Translations under genes and position numbers: made by a program | Shown: positions 12,051 to 24,356 of the stretch, in pieces | Layout of the letters: each line of letters starts with the position of its first letter | Numbering within the stretch: the first letter of the stretch is position 1 | The notes under the pieces: model-generated | What the model was told of the DNA's origin: nothing | The model's input: the letters and a program-made list of their open reading frames with translations, nothing else | Database searches by the model: none | Source of the DNA: Emydura subglobosa | Taxonomy: Eukaryota > Chordata > Testudines > Chelidae | Reading direction: 5' to 3' | Assembly: GCA_007922225.1 (NCBI GenBank) | Contig: ML679954.1 | Coordinates: forward strand, 22,837,003 to 22,901,002 | Length of the DNA stretch: 64,000 nucleotides

Positions 12051-12694
12051 CATTAGCAACCTTTCCTCCTGATTGATTTCTCTCAACTTACATTGGCATC
12101 AATGTTGGGGGGTTTTGTTTGTTCCCTCCCCTCCTCTCCTCTGCTCGATGGAAACTTTGCCTGAATTATTCTTGGCTGAATTCTGAAACGAACAATAGTA
12201 TTATAATTATTTCTGGCAAATAGGGTTTGTTTTGTGGATTCACAAACTTGTGAGGAGGTTACAAATCTGCAGGTTCTGGTAGATTTTACGTGTAGTGCAG
12301 CTCTGAGTTAAGTGAAAGAGGTGCGAAACCACAAATAGGCAGAGTGTAATCACTAGGGAACACTCTGAGGAAGCTACTGTGCATTTGTTTTCATGTACTT
12401 GCTGGAATAATCTTGCACTCATAAAATGCAGCACCTCTTCTTAACAGCCCTGAAATCTCTCACTTTTCGAGAATTCATTCCCATTTTCCAGAATATTGGA
12501 GCACATGCTTGTTAGACATACTGTCCTAATGATCCTGTAGTAGTTCAATGGTACTCTTATCTTTTTAACTGTGAGTTGTATTAGTCGTTCAGATGCATCC
12601 CCAAGGCCCATATGCTCCAGTGACTTGCGCTCTGAACAACATAGCTACTTAGTACTAAACTTGCCTTCTGATTCTACATACAAAATGAAAGCTC

Positions 12695-12716
12695 TTATTT
12701 TATTTTATTTTATTTT
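12695..12716 (+). repeat. (TTTTA)n microsatellite
   Basis: About four and a half units of the TTTTA/TATTT pentamer. Simple sequence, probably slippage-derived. Confidence 0.85.
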
Positions 12717-15058
12717 GCTATGCTACCCTAACTTGCAAAGCAAAAGCGGTCCTACACGAACATCAGCCAAGAAAGCCTGTGGGGTAAAATAGGAGGGATC
12801 AGGTCATAGGCCAAGTAGCACTTATACTACCTAGAGAAAAAAATATAAATTACTACAGAAAATTGATAGCAAATTAATCAATCTGCTAATGGCAGAAATT
12901 TGTACCTTGTGTCAAAATATCCGTGTTTCAGTTGATGTTTAAGCACGCAAGGGCTATGTGGAGTGTGTGCCCTTTGACTCGGATAACAAGAGACTTGAAA
13001 ATGTTAATTGCAAATTTCCACACATCCTACTACAAAAGTTGCCACATGGGTAGTAGTGCTGTGTGCAGCATCTCCTTTTGGCCTCCTCAACACCTCACAC
13101 CCCTGAAACTACTCTGAAATGTATACACTTTGGACAAGGTACTTATTTCTTCAATGGTGGCTTTTATACATGCCCACCTATGGTTACTATTTTTCCCCTA
13201 TGGGAACTATTTGTTACTGTAATGTATGCAGGTCCTTTTGGTAATGCTTTTGTAAGATCTTAGTAATCATCCCTCTAGGCTCCCCTCTGACTCCCTCCCC
13301 CCCCCCATTTTTTATATACAAAATGGTTATGGGTCCTTAAATCAGCAGATTCAGTGTACTCTACTCCTCTAAAAACATAGCACTGTCCCAAGAAACTGCA
13401 ACTTGGGCCCTACTTTATTTTTCACTTCCTTGCTGGAAGCATTAACATATATTCCTGAACATCACTTTACACAGTAATTGATCATTATTTAGATAATTTT
13501 CACTTCTGAGCTTCCCATCTGATATCTATCATGTTTAGGGATGTTTTGAAACCTCTTTGACATAATTAATTGTGATTTCAATCAGCTATGGATTGAGTTT
13601 CCCAGAATACCAAATTGGCACAAAACTCCAATTCTTTTGTCATCAACGGAACTGCATACACACAACACAAGGCAGGATTTGTCCTTTAGTGATTAATCCA
13701 TTTCATTTCCTATTGCTCTCTTCTCTTTCTGTCTCAATCTTTTCGGCACAGGTACTATTGGTCTTAACACCTTTTTATATTCTGGACAAGATCATGAGGT
13801 CATAATCTCATTCTGAATAATTTTAGTAGCACCAATGGCTTTTCTGCTTATACTATGAATTTCTGTCCCAGTTAAAAAGTGCATTCATTCAGACTTGCCT
13901 TTTATACCAAAGACTGCTGGACAACGACGGTTAACTCCAGACTATGAGACCTGTGGTGTTTATCCACAAAAAATTGCAATCTTTGCAAACTGTTCTGAAG
14001 ATTAATTTACAATCCATAAAGGAAATCAAATGTTTGTTTATTAATATTAGGGTTTTCTATAGCATCCCTCAGTTTAGTGTCCAGTTGCTTCCTGTGGGCG
14101 TACAGGAAAAGGATACTTCATATAAGTGTTTTGAAAATGTTATATTACACACACAAATGTAGTTCAGGATTTTTATGAACCTTTACAAATAGCAAGTAAC
14201 AATACTATCTACAAGATTATTACTTCTCTGATTAAATATAATTACAAATAATTATTCCATTTAAGATTAATGTATAAATTAACACGAAGCCATGGCAAAA
14301 AAGCAAAGCTCATATTGATCTAACCAAATAGGTTTTAAGTTATACTTTGATTAAAAAAAACAAATTTTTTTGTGAGTGTGGACTAATACTATATGTGACT
14401 ACAATGATATAAAAATTGGGGATGTTTTACTGTCCTGTCTCTGGGTCAACATTAACCTCTTGAGAGTTCTAGTAACAAGGAACAATCATTATCCTCACAG
14501 CCAGGTCAGACTATAATTTTTGTTGTTAGTCCCCAGATGGCACTATTAAAAGTAATCTTATGAGTTCTTTTTAAATAGATGTATACACAGCTGCAACTTG
14601 GAAGAAATGCTGGATTGTTGGCTGTGGTGAAATTCTCTTTTGCTGCGGTTGGCTATCACCAGTAAAGTTTGCTCGCTATTTGAATCTCTGTATTCTGTTA
14701 TGTTCAGAACTACTGCCTACAGGTATAGCTATAAAAACAAAACAATATCCATTGGCCAAACCTTCCCTCCCCCATTTTAAAAAAAAAAATTACATGGTGT
14801 CAAAATCATTAGAGACTAGATGAAAGTTTCTGCTTTTTATTAGTTCCTCGCTGCATCCATAGGCTTGTCTTATAAATTTTGCTATTCTGTCTTTCTCCTG
14901 GGCATCTTGCCTACCTCAGCCTTGAAATGCATGCCAAGCAATCTTTGTTAATTATGATCTTCATATTGTTTATCCTGCCCATGTGCCTGTTTTTTTCAGT
15001 CTTAAACTCTTCTTCTTCTTTCAATTATTCTTATTATTCTTTCAATACATCTAGAAAA

Positions 15059-15083
15059 TGTGTGTGTGTGTGTGTGTGTGTGT
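15059..15083 (+). repeat. (TG)12 microsatellite
   Basis: Twelve uninterrupted TG units. In frame it gives a (Cys-Val)n tail to a spurious 69-codon frame. Confidence 0.95.
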
Positions 15084-15665
15084 ATTAATACGTAGTACAG
15101 ATTAGAAGTACAATACAGTATAAATTTTTTCTGCAAATAAGACTACAACATCAAAACTTCAGAAAGAATACAAATGACTGAGATATACGAATTTAGTGAG
15201 AAATGAATAGTTAATAAATTGTTTTCTTAACTATGTATATATATATTCAAATACAAATATGTGTATATATATCCAGGAAGGCTTTTTAACACTTAAAGAT
15301 TACTCAGCAAAGCTGTCTTTCTTTACAAGCAATAATGAGGAATCCCAGTATTATCTGGTGAAATTTGCAGAGCCTTTAAAACATGGATAGTCACTTTATA
15401 CCTTGCCCTGTATATAAAACATTCAGTCATCCCCACCTAATATCCATACATTGCAAAACCCCCTGTATGCAAGGTGAGATGAGCCCACTGATTGAAGGCC
15501 TGATGATTGACTGAGCTGTAACATTCTGAGGGCTTCAAGAAAGGTTTTTACTCAACACTCCTTCCCTTAGGAGTTCACATTTTCTGTTTTATCTCTGGGA
15601 GTGAGCTTAGTGACAGACACACATTGAAAGTCTGTGAGAAATGCCATGGGAGCTGCTTAACAGCA

Positions 15666-15711
15666 TTCAGATGCAGAGATGGCATTTGATTCCCAAGCAT
15701 CTCTGCTGCAT
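15666..15711 (+). other. Short imperfect hairpin
   Basis: AGATGCAGAGATG is followed after a short loop by CATCTCTGCTGCATCT. The 9-bp inner stem GCAGAGATG/CATCTCTGC is perfect and the stem resumes after a 3-nt bulge. It is too short for a typical microRNA precursor and has no other support. Confidence 0.4.
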
Positions 15712-17520
15712 CTGCTTTATAAAAAAAACTCTAAATCAGGAAAACCTACAAGCTATCAGGAAAGGAGACCTCTGATCTGCATGCTTTTACCATTAAAAGC
15801 TGAATTCTAGTTTTGAAACAATAAGGTTAGAAACTTGAATAATGTTCATACATTTCAGTGAAATGCATAAAGTAGTAAAATACCAGGTGCATAGATACAA
15901 GTATGTACATTGAGACTGCAACAATTCCTCTGATGGTACGTGTATGTTAACAGGCTGCATAACATACTTATTGTAGCTGTTTTTCATTTAATGTAGGAAT
16001 TGTGTTTGAATAATATGTAAGAATTAAACTATCAAAATGTTCTGAGTTTTATAAACTGAATACTGTCATCTTGACAGAGTTCCCAGCACATGCATTACAG
16101 ATACAGAATGTTCTATAAAAGACAGCCAAACTGGAAATCTTCTTATTTTTTCCTAAATTCATATTAATTTATAAATATATGTAAGTGGTTAATTGAAGCT
16201 CTGCAATAATCCTGCTTCCTTTCGACATCTTGAGTCTTCAAAATCTAAAGTACCTCAGAAACAGGCATGTTAATATTATGTAGATATTTTGCTTTCATTG
16301 AATGGAAATATTTTATTTTTTTGGTAATTCATTTTGTGATATGAAATCAAGAAAGTTGCCATAAATGAATGCGAAAAGCAAATGACTAGATGGGGAAAGT
16401 GATAAAAACATAATCACTGCAGCAGTAAGATAAGGTGCTTTATGATGTCAGAACTCTGAATTGTTGATGAAGTTTGAAATAATTCTATTTTGTATATATT
16501 TTTAAATTCTCACATAAAACAATTGTTTTTAAAAGGAAACCTTTGAAGTACAAAGAATTAACCTCACCCTCTAGACAAGATGCTTAAGGTTAAATATAAT
16601 AGAAACATAAATCTTGTGTAAGTCTTATTAAAGAAGAAATATCTGTGGTATCTGAGTTAGATTTCTTTCAACCAAAAACTCCTGTTCTGAAATGCTAGCA
16701 TTCTGACAGTGTGACAAATTGCTGGAACAAATGCTAAATAGTTAAATGGACAGGTGATGGATAGCCTCATAAGCCTTGCAGGGCAGCCTGTGTAAGATAC
16801 TAATTGGTTCTGTGGAACTGGTTTTAGTCAATAAATTCACTTGAGAGATTTTTTTGTGTGTTAGACATCTTTAACGAATGCAGTGCTGTAGGTGACAAAC
16901 CACTTGCAACATATTAGGCCACCAACAACTTTATTTTGCCCACTCAACTGTCTACCTCTTTTCAGGGATATAACCTGATACATAATAAAGATCCATTATT
17001 GATGCACTGCTGTTGTAGTGTCTTTCAAATGCTTCTGAATTATGAGTTTATTTGGAAGACTCTAGAATTTGCTGACTCTGAAAAGTTTTTGATTTATTTT
17101 CTCTCAGGCTTTGCAATCACATTTTTAGTAGTGATACGTTCTGCTTTACTCTGTGAGTAGTCTGATTGAACATAATGGTCTCCCCAAAGAGTAAGGCATT
17201 TGTCAAGGGGAGTAAGAGAGAGAATTTGCTACTTAATGATGTCAGTTTTTTTTCTTTCACCAGAGCTAAGAAGAAATTTCACTCATTGGTGCCAAGAAAA
17301 CTCATTGTATTAACAGAAGGAAAAAATGATAGTTCCCTTGTTTTCAGGGATAAAGCCATTTCTTCTTCTTTACAAGATGGGAACTGAGTAATTTTGAAGG
17401 CACTAATGTGTACAGTGCTAATCATTACAAATTAGAGATGGGCCTGAGCCTAAACCATGAATCCAAACATTGCTACACTTAAGAAAAGTTCAGATCCAGA
17501 TCTCAACTTTCCCAACTTTG

Positions 17521-17843
17521 CTCTGGTCTACATTGCCACCGGCAGTCGACGGGAGATACGCAAACTACATAATGTAATATACATACTTACATATGTGTAC
17601 ATAATGTAGCTTGCGAATCTCCTGTCACCTTAGGTTGCCGTACCACAGTATCTCCACTGTGCTGCGTCGACGAGAGATGCTCTCTGGTTGACTCAGCCTT
17701 ACTCTTTTTTGTGGGGGAGGAGGTGGATTTATGGCGTCAACTGGAGAGCACTTCTGGGATCAATTGAGCAGATCTCCACTGCCCGCTCAATTTATCCCAC
17801 TGCATCGATCCGTGCGTGCATCCCTGGCAGTGTAGACCTACCC
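17521..17843 (+). mobile_element. Harbinger-like MITE, copy 1, AT-loop variant
   Basis: Starts CTCTGGTCTACATTGCC and ends GGCAGTGTAGACCTACCC. It is flanked by TTTG at 17517-17520 and again at 17844-17847, so a 3-bp TTG duplication fits. Inside, an arm holding GTCGACGGGAGATACGCAAA is followed by an inverted arm (CTTGCGAATCTCCTGTC), separated by a long AT-rich loop that the other copies lack. The right part carries the family's GATCAATTGAGCAGATC-type segment. No open frame of interest. Assignment to PIF/Harbinger rests on the 3-bp duplication and end sequence. No transposase is present. Confidence 0.85.
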
Positions 17844-17939
17844 TTTGTTACAAAACAAAACATTATTTTGCAGCAGGAAGCTTGTGAACTATTCCTCATT
17901 GTTAATCTAGTGATCTTTCCTATCTCTGTACTTCAGAGA

Positions 17940-18105
17940 CACCTCATAATCTGAGGCTCAGTTTGTATATCTGTAATCTGGGGATAACTAATAACACAAA
18001 GCAGCTGTCTAATGGGTGTTGTAAGTGAATACCTTATTTGTAAAATGCTTTAAAGATAAAAAGCGCTATATAAGTGCCAAGATATATAAGCACTATTAGT
18101 ACTCT
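17940..18105 (+). mobile_element. L2/MIR-type 3' end
   Basis: Order of words: GAGGCTCAGTTTGTATATCTGTAA, GGGGATAACTAATAAC, GGGTGTTGTAAGTGAAT, AAATGCTTTAAAGATAAAAAGCGCTATATAAGTG. This follows the well-known amniote L2/MIR 3' end (CTCAGTTTCC..ATCTGTAAAATGGGG; GGTTGTTGTGAGGA; AAAGCGCTATATAAGTG). Strongly diverged. L2 and MIR share this tail, so the two cannot be separated here. Confidence 0.7.
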
Positions 18106-18596
18106 TCTAATTGGGATAAGATCTTTATCTTGACTTTCAAATATATAAACAAGTAGAAAACAATGACTTCTGTAGCTGCATCATATATCTGAGGGCAATG
18201 GAGTAAAAAATGTATTTTAATGTTCTAGAAAAAAGTCTTTAAATACTTGAGCATTTAGGGGTGTGAAGAAAGCTTTGATATTGAATAGAGTAAGAGCCTT
18301 TTTAAGGTATTAATAGTAGTGGTATTCCCTGTTCTAAGCATAGGTAATATAATGCTTATACTAGTATTACCTTTAACCAATTAAAGAGTTAAAATAAATG
18401 TTTTAATGGCATATACTGTACTTAAGCTTCTACCATGATTACTAGGAATGAGCAAATTATTCACAAGGAATTATTTTTCTTTCAAACTTTGCCTCTCTTC
18501 TCAGTTTATAGGATACCTTCAAGCAGATTGTGGTTTCCCTAGATTTCTTTGATGTTCAAAATTATCTGAAATTTTGTTCTGATGAGCGATTAGGAT
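18106..18596. other. Unassigned AT-rich stretch
   Basis: AT-rich DNA between an L2/MIR end and a foldback. No open frame with a motif, no tandem repeat and no inverted repeat of note. Confidence 0.5.
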
Positions 18597-18694
18597 AGGA
18601 TTATCAAAAGTGCTTAAGGGAGCTAAGTGCCTAATTCCCATTGATTTCCAGTGGCAGCTGGGTGTCTAAGTCCTTTAGGTGCTTTTGAAAATCC
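18597..18694. mobile_element. Short foldback MITE of the TTTTGAAAATC type
   Basis: GGATTATCAAAAGTGCTTAA at the left pairs with the reverse complement of TTTAGGTGCTTTTGAAAATCC at the right, with CCCATTGATTTCCAGTGG at the centre. This is a known kind of dispersed reptile and bird foldback (recollection). About 98 bp, non-coding. Confidence 0.7.
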
Positions 18695-19224
18695 ACCATT
18701 CAGTTCTGTGGATTGACTGAACAGTTCATGAATATTCAGTGTTCTGTATTTGAGCTCTGTTGGCTATCTGTGATTGGTTAGGGAAATCACATTTTTGTTT
18801 CTTTTATTAGATTGGATAAGTCTGCCAAAAATGCTTGCTTGTGAGAGGCTAAAATTTGGCTTTTGTGGATATTTACTCATATGATTTTGAAAATTGTTTT
18901 TATGAACATCTGTTTCCAATAAAATGTCATCATCAGAATGTTTGCAAAAAGAAAACCCAAAAAGAGGTGAATGTAGCCAAAGGAAATTCATTTAAAAAAA
19001 AAGAAAATTTTAATGTTTTGGTTAGTATTTGCCTTAGTCTTTTAGATGAGGAGGTTTACGTGTATTAAAATCAGGATGAATCACTACTTCCAAACTGGAT
19101 AAGAAAGGTATAGTATGTAGTATACTCATACTTCAGGGCATAAACTTAACAGAGCCTGGTGTCAGGAAATGATTCCATTCCATGGTGAGTCCTATAAAGG
19201 AATAGGAACATTAGGCTTAAAAAT
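18695..19224. other. Unassigned stretch
   Basis: No gene or repeat recognised. Two overlapping frames of 70-75 codons on opposite strands (18764-19068) are rich in Lys, Asn, Phe and Ser and look like AT-composition artefacts. Confidence 0.5.
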
Positions 19225-19325
19225 TATCCTTTCTCTGAAGCATCCAGCATTAGCTACTGTTGGCAACAGGACACTAGACTAAATGGACTGTACATTTCTT
19301 CTTATTCAGCAGGGTTTATATCAAG
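19225..19325 (+). mobile_element. CR1 3' end fragment
   Basis: CTCTGAAGCATCCAGCATTA, GCTACTGTTGGCAACAGGAC and ACTAGACTAAATGGACTGTA align with the 3' ends of the CR1 copies ending at about 44.33, 58.26 and 61.25 kb (CTCTGAAGCATCTGGCATTG and so on). Only about 100 bp remains. The 5' edge is uncertain. Confidence 0.75.
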
Positions 19326-20292
19326 AGTGATATATTATTTAAAGAAATGAATACAAGTAGTTTACTATTTGAACCATTTTGATTTTTGAAAGGTTTACGA
19401 TCAATGACAGTCCCATTTCCCTCTGCCCCCCCCCCATTTAAATCTGAGATATAATTAGATTTGATGACAAAGGAAAGGTATAATGACAACTTGCCTGAAT
19501 TATCTTTATCTAAACACCAGCTTTAGCTTGTGGTTTAGCTGATAAAGATATACAGTAAGATTAATTGATCTGTAGTTGAATTTTCCCATAAACGTCTCTA
19601 GTTTCAATGCTGTGATCAAACAAGGGACATATTACAGGAGCTAAGAGCTGTGTAGTTAAAGAAAACTGGCTGGATTTGTAGCCATCTGAGAATCCAGGAT
19701 GATATGTACTTTCTTTCTCAATTTAGACTCTGTGGCTCCACAATAAAGGCCCTGTGGTCCCCTAGGACCAAATCTATAATAAATATTTTAGTTTATTAAT
19801 ACAAAGAATTGTGACTATACACCAAACAGAACAAACAAATGTTATGTGATTTCCAATACCCTGTTCTATATTTACCCTGGGCTTTTATGGTACATAGACT
19901 TGTCTAGGATATTGAACCATAAAGTTTTACTACTGAATCAAATAGAGCTGGCAGATCAGAAATTTTCCATATAACTAAGATAATTGTATTAGAAGCATTA
20001 GGTCACTTCTCCTTAAAAACTTTTTTGGGGAGGACAGGTTATTTATTTTTTGCTGGTAAGCATTCATTTTTTATCTCATGAATTTTAAAATATAGCACAT
20101 CCTATCCATAAGTCTTTTGTGGAACCTAAATGAATGTTCACATCAGAGTGAAATATGACAAAGTACCAGTTACAAAGACATGTTAGAGAACTGGAGAGCT
20201 ACGAATGGCACCATTCTGTGGAAGGTAGCCTTATAGGAAAGAATATTCCTGTGAAAATCCACTAGACTCAGAATAAGTTTCGTTTCTGAGAG

Positions 20293-20367
20293 GGAGATTT
20301 TCAGAGTTAAGTGCCCAACGTCCATTGACTTTGAAAAGCAATTGGAGTTAGTACTTTTGAAAAATCT
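20293..20367. mobile_element. Short foldback MITE of the TTTTGAAAATC type, diverged
   Basis: GAGATTTTCAGAGTTAAGTG at the left is the inverted counterpart of AGTTAGTACTTTTGAAAAATCT at the right, around a CCATTGACTTTGAAAAGCAAT centre. Same design as the element at 18597-18694 but more eroded. Confidence 0.6.
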
Positions 20368-20408
20368 AACCTTCTGAGCTTAGTAAAGAGCTATGAATGC
20401 TGTGAGCT

Positions 20409-20426
20409 AGAGAGAGAGAGAGAGAG
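20409..20426 (+). repeat. (AG)9 microsatellite
   Basis: Nine uninterrupted AG units. Confidence 0.9.
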
Positions 20427-20591
20427 CATTCCATGGGATGAATTTGCAGAGACTGTGTAGGTTTAAATACCTTGGTGCAAACCCTAAAAGGTATCAGAGT
20501 CAATAGTAGTGCTCAAGAACCTCAGAAAGTGAGAGGGAAGTCCTCTCAAGATCCATGCCTTCCATTGATTGAACCTGGCCTTGGGGAAATG

Positions 20592-21648
20592 TCTGTGTCA
20601 CGCTGGCTGGATTGAGGTGGGGCATTTATTATATTATTTAACATCAATATGTCAAAATCATAATAATTTATATGAGATATGCCATGTCAGGTACTGTTAG
20701 AAAGGCTATAATGTGTGAAGTAAGATGATGATGTTTATGTTCATGTGTTATATGTGTAATGGAAGTTAGGGATATGTTTGATATATCTGTATTTCAAATT
20801 GTGCTGCGTCTGGGACACACCCCAGACAGGATGGCTGCAGTGATAGCTTGCTTAGTGGCCCATTAAGAAATTCGCAGGTACAAGGGGCACAGGGGGAGAA
20901 GCCAGGGATATACCTGATGAGTCACCAGGACTTACTCATGTGACTCTGGGCTCCATTTTGGTTCCGGCAAAATTCCACAAGCAGCATGGCACAGACCAAA
21001 GGACATAAAAGGCATTTTGTCTTCAGTCACCAGTTTTTAGTCTGTCTTTCAGCCATCACCTACCTCTGGATCAACTCATCTACTGAAGCTGTGAAACAAA
21101 GGACTGAAACCCCATCCAGGTACTGGATAAATACCAGAGGATCTATACAAGCTTGCAAACTCCACAATTCTTATAGAAACCTGATATATATGGACTTTCC
21201 AGTTATTTGTATGTATGTGATTGCTTTAATCCTTTAACATTTCTCTTATAGTTTGTTTCTTTCTTTTTATATTAAACCTTTAGTTTTAGTTACTAAATGA
21301 TTGGCTGGCAGCGTGGTATTTTGGGTAAGATCCAAACTTATATTGATCTGGTAGTGTGGCTGAGGAGAAACCTTTTTGGTAAAGAGCATAGAGTTTTAAA
21401 TAACTGATCTTTTTACTGGACCTAGTGGCTGATTGGGAGCCAGAGACTGAAATGCAGTAAAGGGGGCTGCGTATGTTTTTATTTTGGCTTCTTGATAACT
21501 AGTGTGGGGAATCAGAAGCACTGTTTGTGACTGGTTGAGAAGTCTGACTTCAGTGTCACCCACCAGTGTTGGGAGAATCTGCTCTCCTTTTACAGCCTGC
21601 CCTGACCTTGTCATTTTCAGGTGACTACCATAGGCATGGACGGGTCAC
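20592..21648 (+). mobile_element. Probable solo LTR of an endogenous retroelement
   Basis: About 1.05 kb bounded by TGTCTGTGTCACGC at the left and GACGGGTCACA at the right (TG...CA). A TATA-like ACATAAAAGG lies near 21003-21012 and an ATTAAA polyadenylation-like signal near 21271, about 270 bp apart, with roughly 370 bp following. That order suggests U3, R and U5. No gag, pol or env frame flanks it, so it would be a solo LTR. Parts of the right half resemble a dispersed turtle repeat from memory. The boundaries and retroviral origin are not proved. Short frames inside are not genes. Confidence 0.45.
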
Positions 21649-22599
21649 AGTCTGATATTTCACAAGAAGATTCCTTTTGCTCTCCTTAAAATTTTATGCT
21701 GTGGTATCACTCACCGATCAGTTGCATATCTGTGTTCACAGATGTTGTATCTGATTGACTAAATACCTTCAACGAAATATTAAAACAAAAGAAGAATCTT
21801 AGTGGAGATCAGAAGAAGGTTAGGGCAACCAAGGAACCATTGGAAGGCTAGGAAAACTGGCTAACATCTGTACAAAAACTGGTCAGAAAGACAGCTTTAG
21901 TGACATCCAAATTAAGTCTTGTTCCCAATTCCTCCAACTGGAGTTGGAGCAGGGTCACACTATGTTAAGGGCACATTTATAAATAGCTTATAAAATATAG
22001 AAGTTATGAATTTGTTATATGGATGGCATAGACATGAGAAGCATGTGCTATAGATTTTTATAAACACATCAGTGGAAGTTATTACAGGTAATTCTAAGCA
22101 ACCTATTGACTTATTGGATTCAGTAACAATCCATAATTAACCATTTATTAACATATTTATTAATCCTTTAAAACTATTTGTAAACATAACCCTTTATATA
22201 AAATGTGACACAGAAAAATCAATAAGGAAAGCTGTCAAGTATGCTAGCTAAACTCCCAAGGAGACTTGTTAGGAGGACCAACCGGGATTTGTTGAAATCC
22301 TCACTCAGGCAAATTAAGTGACAAACTGTTCTCTCACCGGTATCTCTTATATGCCGTAGATATACTATAGGGTAACTGTTTGCAGGTTCTGAGCTGAGAA
22401 GAACTCATTTCCTTGTCTGTTCTTTAATTTCACCAAAAAATGTTGGTTTTGGAGCTGTCTATCTGACACTAAAACACCTATTATAATTAATAGGAGAAAA
22501 GTTCCATTCAGTTTAGGAGAAACTAGAGTAGGCAGGAGAAACAGAGTATTTTGAAATGGTAACAAGAATTATGGAAGTATTAGATGAGTAAAATGTAAG
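21649..22599. other. Unassigned stretch, possibly repeat-derived
   Basis: An 18-base hairpin CTCCAACTGGAGTTGGAG lies near 21932-21949 (8-bp arms, GG loop). The part 21955-22210 (TTATAAATAGCTTATAAAAT to CCCTTTATATAAAATGTGAC) feels like a dispersed turtle sequence, but only one copy is present so this is not shown. Nothing coding. Confidence 0.4.
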
Positions 22600-22712
22600 G
22601 GCTTGGTTCTAGAAAGACTGATGTGCTTAACTGTAAGCTTCTCGGTAGTGCCTATTCATGGGACTACTCACACGTGCTTAAAATTAAGTAAGTCTTTGAA
22701 GGATTGGGTCAA
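22600..22712. mobile_element. Short foldback MITE of the GTGCTTAA type
   Basis: GGCTTGGTTCTAGAAAGACT, GATGTGCTTAACTGTAAGC, a centre GTGCCTATTCATGGGACTAC, then ACACGTGCTTAAAATTAAG and AAGTCTTTGAAGGATTGGGTC. The outer and inner words are inverted counterparts. About 110 bp and non-coding. A diverged relative is at 59889-59996. Confidence 0.7.
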
Positions 22713-22744
22713 AGGCATAGCATTTGTGAACTGCATCTCTTACT

Positions 22745-23850
22745 TACCATGACGTTTTGGGGGTTCACCCAGACCAGCAGGAGTTGTGTTACTGCCTGCC
22801 CAGCAACACGGTGTGCTTCTGTGTTGTGCAGCTTTTGCTCTGAGCCCTAACACTAGCCCCTCCTTGCTGCACAATGACATGACCAGGGTTTCCACTAGCC
22901 TGGTTACTCCTTGCAGGGTGATGCCAATAGCCCTACCAGGCCAGAGTCTCCCCGAAACCCTCTCATCTGTAGTTCTCAGCCCCTCTCACTATAACCCTCA
23001 CGGAATCTTATAAAGTTCACTGCTCCTTTAAGGTGATTGTACACAGCACCAGGCTATTAGTTTGCCTGAGGATTTTACCCTTCAGTTTGAAACACTGCAT
23101 TGTGATGGTTGTGTAATAAAACAAGATTAAGTTTATTAACAAAGAATAGATATGTAAGTGATACCAGACAGAAGGAATTGAGATAGAAATGGTTACAAAC
23201 AAACAAAATTAAAAATAGGTTTTAGTCTTAGAAGCACAACTTAACAAACTAGAGTGTTTTGATCAAAGTAAGTTTCTTATCACAGCAGGACTGGCCAGTT
23301 CTCAGCCAGGATCCAACACAGAGCCCAAAGCGCTGTTTTTTTGACTCTTCAGGTGAAATATGCCAAAATGGCTTTCTCTCTCTGCTTATATCCTCTACGT
23401 TTTTTTCTGTTTTCAAAGTCAGAAAGCCCTCCAGGGGGCTCAGCTTGCTGCATCAACCATATTATTTTTTGCAGTCTCCTCTGTCCCACACACCCTCTGT
23501 TGTGATACTCAAGAGGTCATCTCTCTCACTTGCTAGTTTTATGGCTTTTTTTTAACCTTTTATGTAAATACATTTCCATTCTCTTGCTCAATTTACAGTG
23601 GAGATGCATTCAAGCAGGAAGGACTACATTCCTGTGTCTAGGGCAGAGTGAGTTAAGCCCTACTTGCCAAATACATTTTAAGAACATATTTCCATTTCAT
23701 ATTTATAATTTTTTTGTATATCACCTCTATGTACACTACACAATAATATTAATGACCGGTGTGTTACCAGTTTGCATATGATACTTTCTATGACCTTTCT
23801 GTACCTTTTAGATACAGATTATGACAACAGTGAGTTGGGGTGCACTGAGC
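22745..23850. mobile_element. Possible long dispersed element, LTR-like
   Basis: A block that differs in texture from its flanks. GC-richer left part (CTCTACCAGG-like words, CCCCTCTCACTATAACCC), then TAATAAAACAAGATTAAG, then a pyrimidine-rich and AT-rich right part ending near CAGTGAGTTGGGGTGCACTG. It resembles a sequence I recall as repeated in turtles. Only one copy is present, no terminal repeats are visible, and no frame encodes a recognisable domain. Call and limits are tentative. Confidence 0.3.
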
Positions 23851-24356
23851 TGATACCAGGAAGCTAGATACCAGAAAGCCTTTTGCCTTCTGGAACAGAG
23901 GTGCTCTTAGGGTCATGCTCACCAGGACAATTATGTAGTAATTAAAAGGCTAGATCATGCCAGTTTGGCACAGCCCAAGGTAAGGAGTGGAGCAGAGCTG
24001 CAGAATGCCTTTTAATAGCGGGGCATATCTCTTAACTTAATCCTTCATGGGGCTTAGCCCATGCGCTCCTGGTCCTCTTTTGTAGGAAGGCTTAGAGAGA
24101 ACTTGCACATGGCACACATTCCTTCCTGCCTTCTTAAAAGCAATGTGTATCTCTTGGGGAGAAGGATGAAACACCCTTGAGTATAGGAACTGAAAAGCTG
24201 CTTTGCACTAAAATGAGCCAAGCCAAAAGGGGAAGAGACACTGTGGCCTCCTCTCTGTCCCACTTGAATCAATTAATGAAATGTGGTTTGTTTTAAAAGG
24301 TGCCCATCCCAAGCTCTAGGTGCATGTATAATGTTTAAATAATAAAAACTTACAAT
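23851..24356. other. Unassigned stretch
   Basis: No repeat or gene recognised. A 72-codon minus frame at 24054-24272 has no motif. Confidence 0.5.

Larger units (their letters stand above)
12051..17516. other. Unassigned non-coding stretch
   Basis: A long AT-rich stretch without recognised gene or long repeat. It holds a TTTTA pentanucleotide tract (12695-12716), a C-run near 13300-13310, a TG microsatellite (15059-15083), TA-rich words at 15235-15275 and an imperfect hairpin at about 15666-15711. Open frames are at most about 77 codons and show no domain. The part around 16200-16560 looks like slowly evolving AT-rich non-coding DNA, by eye only. Confidence 0.5.
19326..20591. other. Unassigned stretch with minor repeats
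   Basis: No gene recognised. It contains a C-run near 19425-19435, a foldback at 20293-20367 and an (AG)9 tract at 20409-20426. Confidence 0.5.

Noticed and set aside
15666..15711. Possible microRNA precursor
   Set aside because: The stem is too short and bulged, with no arm of about 22 paired bases.
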